Part shown: piece after piece, positions 1 to 8,574 of the stretch
How the letters are laid out: every line of letters begins with the position of its first letter
Numbering within the stretch: position 1 is the first letter of the stretch
Assembly: GCA_041552055.1 (NCBI GenBank)
Contig: JBFELO010000007.1
Coordinates: 4,086 to 68,085 of the forward strand
DNA length: 64,000 nt
DNA from: JBFELO01 sp041552055
Lineage (GTDB): Bacteria > Acidobacteriota > Thermoanaerobaculia > Thermoanaerobaculales > Sulfomarinibacteraceae
Direction of reading: 5' to 3'
Notes under the pieces: model-generated
The model's input: only the letters and a program-made list of their open reading frames with translations
The model's database searches: none
What the model was told of the DNA's origin: nothing
Made by a program: the position numbers and the translations under genes

Positions 1-389
1 TCCTTCGGCACGAGGATCGCGAGGCGTGCTCGCGACGTCAGTCGTCCGATACTTAGCGGGCCGACGGTCTTCTCCTGAGGCCGCACCACAATCCGGAGTT
101 CGTCTGCCGCGTCGGTGAACGAGGGCGCGTGGGCGTCGACCCAGCTTTCGGCTTTGGCTGCGCCGACGCCGCTGATGTGGAGGTCGGCCGTGACCTCGAT
201 CTCGACGACATCGGCGGCGCGGATATGGACATCCACGTCTCCGACGTCGACCACGATCCGCTTGCCCTCGGCCGCCGGGAACCGATCGGTGGTGAGCGAG
301 CGCCGCTCTGCCGCGTACAGCGGGGCTCCCGCCAGGACCGAACACAACGCGATCAGAGTCGTCCTGCTGATTCGAGCTCGCGCCGTCAT
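1..389 (-). CDS. Partial exported DUF4097-like protein (C-terminus outside window)
   Basis: The reading frame is open from an ATG at 389 to the window edge, giving about 129 residues. A basic start is followed by a hydrophobic stretch ending LAGAPLYAAE, which looks like a Sec signal peptide. The mature part alternates short beta strands (RIVVDVGDVDVHIRAADV, EIEVTADLHISG, LRIVVRP). This resembles the N-terminal part of DUF4097/adhesin-like beta-solenoid proteins; that assignment is by pattern only. The ATG overlaps the TGA of the upstream TPR gene (ATGA at 386-389), so the two are probably translationally coupled. Confidence 0.7.
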   Translation of the reverse strand, partial: MTARARISRTTLIALCSVLAGAPLYAAERRSLTTDRFPAAEGKRIVVDVGDVDVHIRAADVVEIEVTADLHISGVGAAKAESWVDAHAPSFTDAADELRIVVRPQEKTVGPLSIGRLTSRARLAILVPK

Positions 390-1468
390 AGTTCCGGAAA
401 CCTGATCACCTTTGCCGGGTTCGCGACGTCCGCCTGAGGCTGTTCGAGGCGCGGGTTCGACAGCGCTCCGAACGCGCGTCGTGTGAGCTCCTCGTCCTGT
501 TCCGCGAGATAATTGCGGAGCCGCTGGAGCGCCGAACGAACCGTCGAGGATTTGACCGCCATGGAGCGTGCGACCGCCGCGGCGGCCGTGGGCCGACCGT
601 CCACCTCCAAGGCCGCGAGGATCAGGGCGGCAGCCCACGGTTCGGGGGTCTGAACGCGAACCGGGTCCCGGTCGAGGAAGGCGCGCCAGATCCGACGCGC
701 AGCGAGCACGATCAGGTCTGAGAACTCCATCACCGAACCGCACCGGATGATCGCCTCGTCGACCTCGGCGGGAACTCCGTCGAGATCTGACAGTGCGCCA
801 CGCCAGGAGGCCGCGAGCCGGTCCTCGGCTCGGTTCCGATTCCACTGGCGATTCAGGGAGTCGCGCGCTTCGATCAGCAGCGACGAGTCCGGGTGGTGGC
901 CCAGACCATCACGAAGCACCTCATCGGCCTCGGACCAGCGGCCAACCGTCGCGAGGAGGTTGGCCCGCAATCCGACGAGAAACACCTGCATGTCATCCGG
1001 CAGCTGGTGTTCGGGAGTGACTCGATCCAGGACGTCGAGCGCCTCCGGCAGTCGCCCCTGGTCAGCCATCATCATCGCGAGCTGCATCGGCAGGTGCACC
1101 GCGTCCGGGAACAGCTGAGTCCCCATGCGCAGCATGTCCTCGGACTGGTCGCAGTCCCCGATCGCATGAAGGGCGCTCGCCATCAGGTGGCAGGCGTGAG
1201 GCGACGACCGCAACGTCCACGATCGCGATGCGGCGGGCAGTGCGCGTTCCGCGCATCCCATGGCGAGGAGGGCCTGCGCCTTCCAGTTCAGGAGTTGCGA
1301 GGTGAGGAACGAGTCGTCGCGGGCAAGCGCGAGAAGACGTTCAACCTCGGTCAGCACCTTCCGGTGGCGCCCCTGCTGGCTCCACTCGAGGCACCGCTCG
1401 AGCGCCCGCTCGACGCGGGATCTGATGTCAATGCCGCGGTCGCGGGGCGTTTCAGTCATCAGTTTCAT
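386..1468 (-). CDS. TPR-repeat protein with C-terminal helix-turn-helix-like segment
   Basis: About 360 residues from the ATG at 1468 (a second ATG lies at 1459); the frame runs open further upstream but that stretch does not look protein-like. The N-terminal ~230 residues are helical pairs of TPR type (e.g. RALERCLEWSQQGRHRKVL, SEADEVLRDGLGHHPDSSLL). Near the C-terminus, GRPTAAAAVARSMAVKSSTV followed by RSALQRLR looks like a helix-turn-helix, which suggests a link to DNA or sigma-factor regulation; this is inference. There is no signal peptide, so it is probably cytoplasmic. It overlaps the downstream exported DUF4097-like gene by 4 bases. A role as a cytoplasmic partner of that envelope protein is possible but unproven. 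Confidence 0.65.
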   Translation of the reverse strand: MKLMTETPRDRGIDIRSRVERALERCLEWSQQGRHRKVLTEVERLLALARDDSFLTSQLLNWKAQALLAMGCAERALPAASRSWTLRSSPHACHLMASALHAIGDCDQSEDMLRMGTQLFPDAVHLPMQLAMMMADQGRLPEALDVLDRVTPEHQLPDDMQVFLVGLRANLLATVGRWSEADEVLRDGLGHHPDSSLLIEARDSLNRQWNRNRAEDRLAASWRGALSDLDGVPAEVDEAIIRCGSVMEFSDLIVLAARRIWRAFLDRDPVRVQTPEPWAAALILAALEVDGRPTAAAAVARSMAVKSSTVRSALQRLRNYLAEQDEELTRRAFGALSNPRLEQPQADVANPAKVIRFPEL

Positions 1469-1600
1469 GCTAGCAGAGAGGAACGACCGGTGCCTGCGGC
1501 ACCCGGGGATGGGGGATGTAGAGACCTGGCCGCAAATGCTCCGGTCATGCCACCATGCCCCCAAGCCCACAAGCCCTGCTGCGATTCGCGCAGCGAATCG

Positions 1601-1634
1601 CAAAAACAAGGGGCGGCCCTCTTCGAGCCGCCCC
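1601..1634 (-). terminator. Rho-independent terminator after the Trp/Tyr-rich gene
   Basis: On the minus strand an 8-bp GC stem (GGGGCGGC at 1610-1617 pairs with GCCGCCCC at 1627-1634, 9-nt loop) is followed by GTTTTTG at 1607-1601. It lies 24 bases after the stop at 1658. A second perfect 9-bp hairpin (1581-1589 with 1593-1601, loop GCA) follows. Confidence 0.75.
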
Positions 1635-1657
1635 CCGTCTTCCAAGGCCGCCGGGTT

Positions 1658-3079
1658 TTATCGGCGCTTCACCCTTTCGGTACCCTTTCCTCGTCTTTGA
1701 GATACGTCCCGCCGGTCGTCAGGTTGAGTTACTCGTTCGCCGTCACGCTTTTCGTCGTTGGTGTTTCGTCGAACCCGGGACACAATTGATGAAGCCGAAT
1801 GCCTCGTAGCCGACCCACGTCCCTGTGGCGTCTCCGGACGCTCCACGCGCCGCGACTCAGTGAGCTGGCGCTGGGGAATGCGGTCGTGTCCGACGGCACG
1901 AGGGTGGGACAAGGCCGCGGAGCCCGAAGCGGCGTTCGTGGGTCGACGGCTGAGTCGATCGATCGAGGCTCGCTCAGACGAGGCGTTTTCGGTCGTTGCT
2001 CTGCCGGTATGGACCTGTGTCGGAGCGGTCCGAGCGTTGTCGGACTGCGCTGAAGCTCGCGGCGATTGAGTAGACCGGGAATTACGACCGTTCGAACCAG
2101 CCGGGAGCGCGGTTCGCGTATCGCTCGAGCGGGGGGTGACGGTGGTATCGGGTGCGCGGCCGCGGTCCACCACACGTCGCGCCAGTTCGGACGGAAGGGC
2201 ACGCTCCGCGGTGCTCCTCGCGTGCTGCTGGACGCTGTGAATCATCCCCTCGGGCCGGGCGACCGTCACATTCCGGCCGCCAAGCGTGACCGTCCGTTGC
2301 TCGAGCCGCGCGGTCGGGGCCATTTCCACCCCTCGTCGCTGGACCTCGGCGCGGCTGGGAGCAGTGTCCGAGATCCGCAACTCGGAGCCGACTGCGGTTC
2401 GCCGGAGGGTGGCCGAGTTCGTGGCGTGTCTCGCGATGTCGTGCGAGCTCAGGTGGGACCAGGGTACGTACGTTGCCCAGTGAGCGTCACGCCAGCCGTC
2501 TCCGTACCCTCTGTCGTAGCCGCGGTGGTAGCCGTCGCGATATCCGCCGCGGTAGCCGTGGTGGAAGCCTCGAGCGGCGTGGCTCCAGCCATGCGGAGGG
2601 CACGGATACCAGCCCACGTGGCCGCCCCAGTGTACCCACACCACGTTGGCCGGCCGGTAGGTGTAGCCGGGCACCCATGCCCATCCATGGGAGGTGTAGG
2701 CCCAGTGCCCGTAGTGGTGCGGGAAGTACCCCCACGGCTCGTAGGACACCCAGGTCCAGCCGGCGGAGGTGACCACCCAACGTCCGTGTTGGTATGGAGT
2801 CCAGCCGGCCGCGACCCACGGCCGCCAGACGCGGCCGAGGCCGTCCACCCATACCCACTCGCCGTAACCGTTGAGCACGGCGTCGTAGCTCAGGCGCAGG
2901 TGTGGCTCGTCCCACGAGGCGCCATAAACCCACCAGTCGCCGGATCCGAACGAGAGACCGACCCCGCCGGTGCCGACGTGGAAGGAGAACCAGTCGGCCC
3001 CGCTCGCGGGCGCCGCCAGGAGCACGACGCTGATGAGCGCAGTCGCCAAGAACAGGATTCGTCGCTGACGGTTCTTCAT
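1658..3079 (-). CDS. Secreted Trp/Tyr/His-rich protein (DUF6600/YXWGXW-like)
   Basis: 473 residues with a signal peptide ending LLAAPASGADW. Residues ~30-165 are very rich in Trp, Tyr, Gly and His and repeat WVY/W.P/YGHW units (GEWVWVDGLGRVWRPWVAAG, YEPWGYFPHHYGHW). This is the pattern of DUF6600/YXWGXW secreted proteins of unknown function. Residues ~165-200 form a GYRxGYxxGY repeat. The remaining ~270 residues are Arg/Thr/Ser-rich, look disordered and end strongly basic. The ATG is preceded by GGGGAGG. An 8-bp hairpin (3093-3100 with 3109-3116) sits in the leader just before the ribosome site and a terminator follows the gene. Function unknown; an envelope or matrix protein is the best guess. 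Confidence 0.75.
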   Translation of the reverse strand: MKNRQRRILFLATALISVVLLAAPASGADWFSFHVGTGGVGLSFGSGDWWVYGASWDEPHLRLSYDAVLNGYGEWVWVDGLGRVWRPWVAAGWTPYQHGRWVVTSAGWTWVSYEPWGYFPHHYGHWAYTSHGWAWVPGYTYRPANVVWVHWGGHVGWYPCPPHGWSHAARGFHHGYRGGYRDGYHRGYDRGYGDGWRDAHWATYVPWSHLSSHDIARHATNSATLRRTAVGSELRISDTAPSRAEVQRRGVEMAPTARLEQRTVTLGGRNVTVARPEGMIHSVQQHARSTAERALPSELARRVVDRGRAPDTTVTPRSSDTRTALPAGSNGRNSRSTQSPRASAQSDNARTAPTQVHTGRATTENASSERASIDRLSRRPTNAASGSAALSHPRAVGHDRIPQRQLTESRRVERPETPQGRGSATRHSASSIVSRVRRNTNDEKRDGERVTQPDDRRDVSQRRGKGTERVKRR

Positions 3080-3092
3080 GGCTGCCTCCCCG

Positions 3093-3116
3093 GGGTCGAT
3101 CTCTGACTCGACCCCG
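3093..3116 (-). promoter_or_regulatory. Leader hairpin upstream of the Trp/Tyr-rich gene
   Basis: A perfect palindrome, GGGGTCGA / TCGACCCC with an 8-nt loop, lies about 14 bases before the start codon at 3079 and immediately before the GGGGAGG ribosome site on the minus strand. It could tune translation or bind a dimeric protein; neither is shown. Confidence 0.35.
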
Positions 3117-3296
3117 TCCTGTCCTGCAGCAAGGGTCGTGCCATCGGGGGGAGAAGCGAGGACAACGACGGAACGGGAGGTGTTCTCCGGATGCTATCCG
3201 GTGCCGTCAGGGGTCGGCTGACCGCTCTGAGACGGCGCGGTCAGGCGGACGACATGTCACCTGCAGGGGACACCGAGCGGGCCGCACCCGCGCGAG

Positions 3297-4394
3297 TCAG
3301 GCGCGCTCGTACAGGAACGAGCAGTCTGCGTGTCGCGGCTCCTCGCCGGCCCGGCACATCGCGTAGGAGGCGCCGGACCAGACTGCCGCCGCACCGACCT
3401 CACCGGCGCGGTTGACGGCGTAGAACTTGACGTCGAACTTCGGGCGGCCCTGATCGTCCAGCAGGTATCCGACGCGGGTGGCCCGGACGACGCGTTCGAG
3501 GGCACCGAGGCAGGCATCGGTCGGGGAGGCGCCGCGACGCATCAGTTCGACCACTGTGTGTGAGCCCGCCGCCTGGATCACGGACTCACCACGACCCGTC
3601 GATCCGGCGGCGCCGACCTCGTTGTCAACGAACAGACCGGCACCGATGAGAGGCGAGTCGCCGACCCGTCCCGGGATCTTGAAGAACAGACCCGACGTCG
3701 TGGTGGTACCACCGAGGTCTCCGTTCCCGTTGACAGCACAGAGGTTGATGGTCCCGGTTGGCCGGATCGCTCCGTACTTCGAGATGAACCACTGCACATC
3801 GGGATCGTCAGTCTCCCCCGGAAACGTGATCCAGTCGTCGCGGTCCGACATATTCGCCTTCCAGTACAGCCAGACCTTGCGGGCGCGCTCGGTGAGCAGG
3901 TTCTCCTCCTCGAAACCGACAAAACGTGCGAACCGCGCCGCGCCTTCACCGACGAGAAGGACGCGGGTGGTCCGACGCATCAACTCGTACGCGACCCGGG
4001 CGGGATGCCTGAATCCCTCGATCGCCGCCACCGCTCCGGCGCGCATCGTCGGTCCATCCATGCAGCACGCGTCGAGCTGAACGATCCCCGCCGCATTGGG
4101 CAGACCTCCGTACCCGACGCTCACGTCCTCGGGATCTGCCTCGACCAGCCCGACCCCTTCAACCGCGGCTTCCACCGGCGACGTGCCTGCCGCCATACGT
4201 TGCGCGGCGAGTTGCACCGCCTCGAGGCCGTTTGCCGAGGCCACCGCCACGGGGCGGATCTCGCCTCCCGTGTCCTGCGCCGGCGATGACGCCGCCGCCA
4301 TGCCGACCGCTGCGGCCGCGCCGCCGGTCACGACCTCGCGACGAGTCGGTCCGGTCTTCGTCTGAGCGGGCTGTGGTGTGTCGGGTCGTGCCAT
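3297..4394 (-). CDS. Tat-exported N4-(beta-N-acetylglucosaminyl)-L-asparaginase (glycosylasparaginase)
   Basis: 365 residues. The N-terminus TRREVVTGGAAAAVGMAAAS is a twin-arginine signal. The mature protein matches the Ntn-hydrolase glycosylasparaginase family, which cleaves the GlcNAc-Asn bond and matures by self-cleavage before a catalytic Thr. Aligning on GRVGDSPLIGAG (human AGA has GRVGDSPIPGAG) puts the catalytic residue at Thr215 in RPTGTINL. GTTTTSG and GSTGRGE match substrate-site blocks. The family usually has His-Asp before the Thr; here it is Thr-Gly, so autoprocessing may differ. The start was set at 4394 because the upstream open frame lacks protein character. It is divergent from an exported isoaspartyl methyltransferase gene. 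Confidence 0.85.
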   Translation of the reverse strand: MARPDTPQPAQTKTGPTRREVVTGGAAAAVGMAAASSPAQDTGGEIRPVAVASANGLEAVQLAAQRMAAGTSPVEAAVEGVGLVEADPEDVSVGYGGLPNAAGIVQLDACCMDGPTMRAGAVAAIEGFRHPARVAYELMRRTTRVLLVGEGAARFARFVGFEEENLLTERARKVWLYWKANMSDRDDWITFPGETDDPDVQWFISKYGAIRPTGTINLCAVNGNGDLGGTTTTSGLFFKIPGRVGDSPLIGAGLFVDNEVGAAGSTGRGESVIQAAGSHTVVELMRRGASPTDACLGALERVVRATRVGYLLDDQGRPKFDVKFYAVNRAGEVGAAAVWSGASYAMCRAGEEPRHADCSFLYERA

Positions 4395-4651
4395 GTCGTC
4401 ATGGTGGCGACGCCGTTGGGCTCCTGTCAAGGGGATTGACCGGAGGATCCGAGCGGTAGGCATGGTGGTTGCATCGATCAGGGACGGGTCCGAGGATGGA
4501 GACGGAGGCCGAACTGTTCTACCATGATCTGGAACTGATGAACCGCGCAGCCGGCGGGCTCGGAGCGCCGTCGACGATGATGGCCCGTGACGACCTGGAG
4601 AGCGACCCACAGGAACCGAAGGTATGGCAGGGCGGAAGGCGGAGACGAGAG

Positions 4652-5398
4652 ATGAGCCGTTGCACCGTAGGATGCGTCTTGCTGTCGGCACTGATGGGGG
4701 CCGGGGTGATGAGCGGGTGTAACTCTCAGGGGGGGAGTTCCGCAGGCCAGACGCAGACGGACTGGGCGGCTCGACGCGATCACATGGTGCGGACCCAGAT
4801 CGAAGCGCGCGGCGTCAAGGATCCTCAGGTCCTCGCCAGCATGAATAGCGTTCCGCGACACCTGTTCGTCCCTGAGGACTACCGTGAGTCGGCGTACCAC
4901 GACTCGCCGCTGCCGATTGGCGAGGGACAGACCATCTCACAGCCGTACATTGTCGCCTTGATGACCGAACTGCTGGAGGTCGGTGAGGGCTCGCGCGTGC
5001 TCGAAATCGGTACCGGATCGGGGTATCAGGCCGCGGTTCTGGCGGCGATGGGGGTGGAGGTGTACTCCATCGAGATCCGGGAGCGGCTGTGCGAGCGCGC
5101 GTCGGGAACTCTCGCCGAGCTCGGCTACACATCGGCCCATGTCCGTTGCGGGGACGGCTACCGCGGTTGGCCCGACGAGGCACCGTTCGACGGGATCATC
5201 GTGACCGCTGCGCCGACGTGGATCCCGGACCCACTCGTCGATCAGTTGGTGGACGGCGCCCACATGGTGATTCCGGTGGGCGACTTTTATCAGGAGCTCA
5301 AGGTCATCACCCGTGCCGGCGATTCGCTGGAGGAGCGGTCGGTCATTCCGGTGCGCTTCGTGCCCATGACCGGGGAGATCGAGCGCCAGGGCGACTAG
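4652..5398 (+). CDS. pcm: Protein-L-isoaspartate O-methyltransferase with lipoprotein signal
   Basis: 248 residues from the ATG at 4652, chosen because a lipoprotein signal follows at once (CVLLSALMGAGVMSGC, lipobox Cys about residue 23) and a purine-rich ribosome site precedes. The body is a standard PCMT: MVRTQIEARGVKDPQVLASM, PLPIGEGQTISQPYIVA, the SAM-binding loop LEIGTGSGYQAAVLAAM and FDGIIVTAAP. The family methylates L-isoaspartate in damaged proteins using SAM. PCMT is normally cytosolic. Export is unusual because SAM is not expected outside the cytoplasm, so either export is inefficient or the role is changed. Confidence 0.85.
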   Translation: MSRCTVGCVLLSALMGAGVMSGCNSQGGSSAGQTQTDWAARRDHMVRTQIEARGVKDPQVLASMNSVPRHLFVPEDYRESAYHDSPLPIGEGQTISQPYIVALMTELLEVGEGSRVLEIGTGSGYQAAVLAAMGVEVYSIEIRERLCERASGTLAELGYTSAHVRCGDGYRGWPDEAPFDGIIVTAAPTWIPDPLVDQLVDGAHMVIPVGDFYQELKVITRAGDSLEERSVIPVRFVPMTGEIERQGD

Positions 5399-5438
5399 GT
5401 CGAAGGCTTCCCGTCGACTCGGCCCACGGGGAGTACCC

Positions 5439-5533
5439 GTCTCCGTTTCCGTTTCTGTCTCCGTGATCGATTCGTCCTTCAAAACGGCGGGGGGATTCGG
5501 AGACGGATACGGATACGGAGACGGAGACGGGTT
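5439..5533. repeat. Hexamer array pair in inverted arms
   Basis: 5439-5467 reads GTCTCC GTTTCC GTTTCT and on; 5497-5533 reads GGAGAC GGATAC GGATAC GGAGAC and on. Both arms are 6-base repeats (consensus GGANAC or its complement) with drift, facing each other across about 30 bases. It lies between the pcm stop and purF. No gene is seen here. Confidence 0.75.
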
Positions 5534-5650
5534 CAGGAGCGCGAGAAGCGTTGCCGGGAGTCTCGCACTCCGGCGTCCGAGTGCGCGTCGTCACTCTCTC
5601 GGTGGGGGAAGTGTCACGGGTTTCCCGAACTGTTCTATATTGACCGCGGC

Positions 5651-7117
5651 ATGTGTGGCATCGTGGGATCGGTCAGTGGCGGCGGTCGCCCGGTGGTTCG
5701 TGACCTCGGCAACGGGGCGCACTTTCTGCAGCACCGCGGACAGGCGTACGCCGGGATGTTCGTGTGGGATCCCGTCCACCGCACGGCCTCTCTCGAAAAA
5801 GGTGAGGGCCTGGCCGATGACATTTTCAAGCCCCTCGGCCAGATTCGAGGCGACATCGGGATCGCTCACACACGGTACAAGACCCACGGCAGAGGGGGTG
5901 TGGTCAACGCGCAACCGTTTTACGATCCGTTCACCGGAATCGCCCTGGCACACAACGGCCACATCACCAACGTGCAGCAGATCACCCAGGAGCTCGAGGC
6001 GCGGGGACAGGCGCTGGCGAACCACTGCGACGCAGAGCCGTTGCTGCGCGTCCTGGCCCTGTGGTTCGAGAGATTCCGGTCGGAGGATCCTGCCGGCCGA
6101 GAACAAGACCACATGTTCTGCGCGATCTCCGAGCTGCAGAAAAGGGTCACGGGGGCGTACTCGGCGGTCGCCGTGACCCCCGCCGGGATGTATGCCTTTC
6201 GGGATCCCCACGGCTTCCGTCCGATGGTGCTGGGCCGGCGGGCAGACCCTCCGTCAGTGATGATAGCGTCTGAAACCCTGGCTCTCGAGCAGAATGCCTA
6301 CCTGGTGGGCGACGAAATCCCGCATGGAGCGGCGCTGTTCGTGGACCGGGCGCTCGAGGTGGACAGCCGTGTTCTGATGCAGCGCGAGGCCCGCCCCTGC
6401 GCCTTCGAGCTGATCTACTTCGCCGACGTCGAGTCGTCGATGATGGGAGATCGGAACCGGTCTCACCGTTGGCGGGCGGGTCGCGCGTTGGCCCTCCACG
6501 TGAAGGAGACCGCACCCGAGATCGTGTCGGAGATCGACCTCGTCGTCCCGATCCCGCACTCGCCCATTCCCGGGGCGGAGGCGTTCGCACGGAAGCTCGA
6601 GAAGGACGTCTCCTCGGCGGCCCTCCAGTATGCGACCCCGGTGTCGAAGTACCGCTACGGGGGCAGGATCTTCATGGAGGAAAGCCAGGAGGCACGCAAC
6701 CGGGCCGCGATACTCGATTTTCGGGTCGACGACAAGGCCGTGGCCGGCCGAAACATCTTTCTGGTCGACGACAGCATCGTACGGGGCACCAACGCACACC
6801 GCATCGTGCGTGCCTTTCGCTCCGCCGGGGCCGGCAAGGTCTACTTCGGGACCCTGTGGCCGATGGTCATCGACTCCTGCTTCCAGGGCATCAACACCCC
6901 CACCCAGAAAGAGCTGATCGGTGCCCGCTTCAATCGCGACAGCGCCGAGGTCGGGTTGGAGCTCGGAGTCGACGCGCTGTTCTACCTTCCGATCGAGGCA
7001 TTCCAGGATCTGGTGCTGAAGGGCGCGCCCGCGTGTATGTCATGCACGACCGGCCGGCGCGCCGTCAAGTTCGAGCACGCCGGGGAAGTCCTTCCCCCAC
7101 CCGCCGTCGCGGTGTAG
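5651..7117 (+). CDS. purF: Amidophosphoribosyltransferase
   Basis: 488 residues. It catalyses the first committed step of purine synthesis, PRPP + glutamine to 5-phosphoribosylamine. The N-terminal Ntn glutaminase begins MCGIVGSV, so Cys2 becomes the nucleophile after Met removal; HRGQAYAGMFVW and RYKTHGRGG follow. The C-terminal type-I phosphoribosyltransferase domain carries the PRPP loop IFLVDDSIVRGTN (about residues 370-382). Length matches the family. TATATT at 5636-5641 lies 9 bases before the ATG with no clear Shine-Dalgarno, so the transcript may be nearly leaderless. No other purine genes are adjacent. Confidence 0.93.
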   Translation: MCGIVGSVSGGGRPVVRDLGNGAHFLQHRGQAYAGMFVWDPVHRTASLEKGEGLADDIFKPLGQIRGDIGIAHTRYKTHGRGGVVNAQPFYDPFTGIALAHNGHITNVQQITQELEARGQALANHCDAEPLLRVLALWFERFRSEDPAGREQDHMFCAISELQKRVTGAYSAVAVTPAGMYAFRDPHGFRPMVLGRRADPPSVMIASETLALEQNAYLVGDEIPHGAALFVDRALEVDSRVLMQREARPCAFELIYFADVESSMMGDRNRSHRWRAGRALALHVKETAPEIVSEIDLVVPIPHSPIPGAEAFARKLEKDVSSAALQYATPVSKYRYGGRIFMEESQEARNRAAILDFRVDDKAVAGRNIFLVDDSIVRGTNAHRIVRAFRSAGAGKVYFGTLWPMVIDSCFQGINTPTQKELIGARFNRDSAEVGLELGVDALFYLPIEAFQDLVLKGAPACMSCTTGRRAVKFEHAGEVLPPPAVAV

Positions 7118-7204
7118 ATGCTGGATCCTGGATGCTGGGTCCCCCTCCCGTCCGACTCGGGACTTGCGGCCCTGAGGCCCTGAGGCCTTGGGGCCCTGGC
7201 GCCG
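7117..7204. repeat. Heptamer array (7117-7140) and octamer array (7168-7200) after purF
   Basis: Right after the purF stop, GATGCTG GATCCTG GATGCTG is a 7-base repeat with one change. Then GGCCCTGA GGCCCTGA GGCCTTGG GGCCCTGG is an 8-base repeat. Read on the minus strand the first array follows GGGAGGGGGACCC, the same G-rich lead-in seen beside other heptamer arrays in this window. Confidence 0.65.
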
Positions 7205-7288
7205 TTGGGTTCCGCCAACCAACAGGAGTGCGCTGGTCATCGTCGTCATCGGTCGTCGACGTCTCGTTCCTCCCGACCGTCTGACACC

Positions 7289-7455
7289 CGACGCGCCCTC
7301 TCCACGGCGCGCTCCCCGCGGGTGCCCCCTTAGACAATGTTGGGACCGAGCGAGCCGCACCACCCCGGTGGCGGTGCTCCCAACATTGTCAAAGACGGCA
7401 CGCCCGCACGAGACGCTGTCGTCGGCCTGGCAATTGCTTTGACCGCCTGACACTC
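7289..7455 (-). repeat. Hairpin element, copy A
   Basis: Minus-strand copy of an element also present at 57323, 61338 and 63508. In order on the minus strand: GTGTCAG near 7453, TGCGGGCGTGCC, a perfect 13-bp stem (7378-7390 with 7333-7345; GACAATGTTGGGA) enclosing a smaller GC hairpin, then GGGGGCACCCGCGGGGAGCG and GAGAGGGCGCG. It fills most of the 348-base gap between purF and the HAL2-type gene. No coding sequence is seen in it. Confidence 0.75.
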
Positions 7456-7465
7456 GAATGGGATT

Positions 7466-8446
7466 TCAGCCGGCGTCCAGGCCGAGCACCTCCCGGCAGG
7501 CCCGCAGGACCTGGTCGTGAATGCGCCCGTTGGTGGCCACGATGCCGTGGTGTCGGCCCAGGTGCCGGCCCTCCGAGAAATCGAGCGGCGCGCCCCCGAG
7601 ATCCGACACACGCCCCCCGGCCTCCTCGATGATGATCGAGCCGGCCGCGTGGTCCCACACCTTCTCCCGGTAGTCCCGCTTTCTCGGCAGGCGGAGGTAG
7701 ATCGAAGCATCGCCGCGGGCGACGATCGCGTACTTGCACTGGCTGTCGATGCGCACCGACGGACGAGAGATACCGAGTCGTGCCGCGATCGCGGCCTGGT
7801 CAGAGTGGGCGGCATGGGCCGCCTCCACGGATTCGCAGAACACGGCATCGGCGGGGTCGGCCACGTCGTCGACCGTGACCGGTGACTCGGTGGTGTCGTC
7901 GCGCGAGCGGACGGTGGCGCCGGCCCCGCGCCGTGCCGCGAAGATGCAACCGATCCCACCGCCATCGTTCGGCAGGTTGGGGCATCCGAGGAGCCCAACC
8001 TCGACCGCACCGTTGACGACCATCGCCAGCGCCACGGCATACTGCTCCCCGCGAAGAAAGCCCTTTGTGCCGTCCACGGGATCGAGCACCCAGCACCGCT
8101 CGCGCTCGCTCGATACGTGTCGACCGTGGTCCAGCGCCGTCACGACGTCGCCAATCGACAGGTCTGACACGCTGTGCCGGGCCAGCTCGAGAACGCTGTC
8201 CGCCAAAGCCGGCTCGCGGATGATGATCTCCGACTCCTCTTCAGCCACGAGCGCGTCCCCGGGGTATCTGGCGGCCAGTCTGTGGGCGATGACCGCCTGG
8301 ATGGCCAGATCTGCGATCGTGACCGGCGAGCGGTCGTCCTTGGCGACCGATCGGCCGCCGCCCGCGACGTCCGCCTGGACCCGCTGTCCGAGTCGGCATG
8401 CGTCGGCGACGAGCTCTAGCGCGAAATTGTGTTCGGATTGGTACAT
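7466..8446 (-). CDS. Inositol-monophosphatase-family phosphatase, 3'(2'),5'-bisphosphate nucleotidase type
   Basis: 326 residues. The Mg-dependent phosphatase motifs are all present: VAEEESEI (first metal site), WVLDPVDGTKGFLRGEQYAV (second) and EKVWDHAAGSIIIEEAGG (third). The sequence DPVDGTKGFLRG is typical of HAL2/SAL1/CysQ enzymes, which remove the 3'-phosphate from PAP and PAPS, rather than of inositol phosphatases. The role would be recycling PAP from sulfate assimilation or sulfotransfer. The start at 8446 is preceded by GAGAGGA. Substrate is inferred from family motifs only. Confidence 0.85.
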   Translation of the reverse strand: MYQSEHNFALELVADACRLGQRVQADVAGGGRSVAKDDRSPVTIADLAIQAVIAHRLAARYPGDALVAEEESEIIIREPALADSVLELARHSVSDLSIGDVVTALDHGRHVSSERERCWVLDPVDGTKGFLRGEQYAVALAMVVNGAVEVGLLGCPNLPNDGGGIGCIFAARRGAGATVRSRDDTTESPVTVDDVADPADAVFCESVEAAHAAHSDQAAIAARLGISRPSVRIDSQCKYAIVARGDASIYLRLPRKRDYREKVWDHAAGSIIIEEAGGRVSDLGGAPLDFSEGRHLGRHHGIVATNGRIHDQVLRACREVLGLDAG

Positions 8447-8574
8447 ATCGTCCTCTCCGGAGCGGAGAGTGTAACCCAAGCCGTCGACTGGAGGCACAGC
8501 GCGCCCACGATAGATTGCCGGTGAGGACGGTTGCGGACTTTGATGTTCCCTTCGAACAGGCTGTGATCGCGTGT

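Noticed and set aside
7289..7455. Hairpin elements as integron attC sites
   Set aside because: Inverted arms have GTTGGG outward and CCCAAC inward, the reverse of attC core order, and no integrase or cassette array is present.
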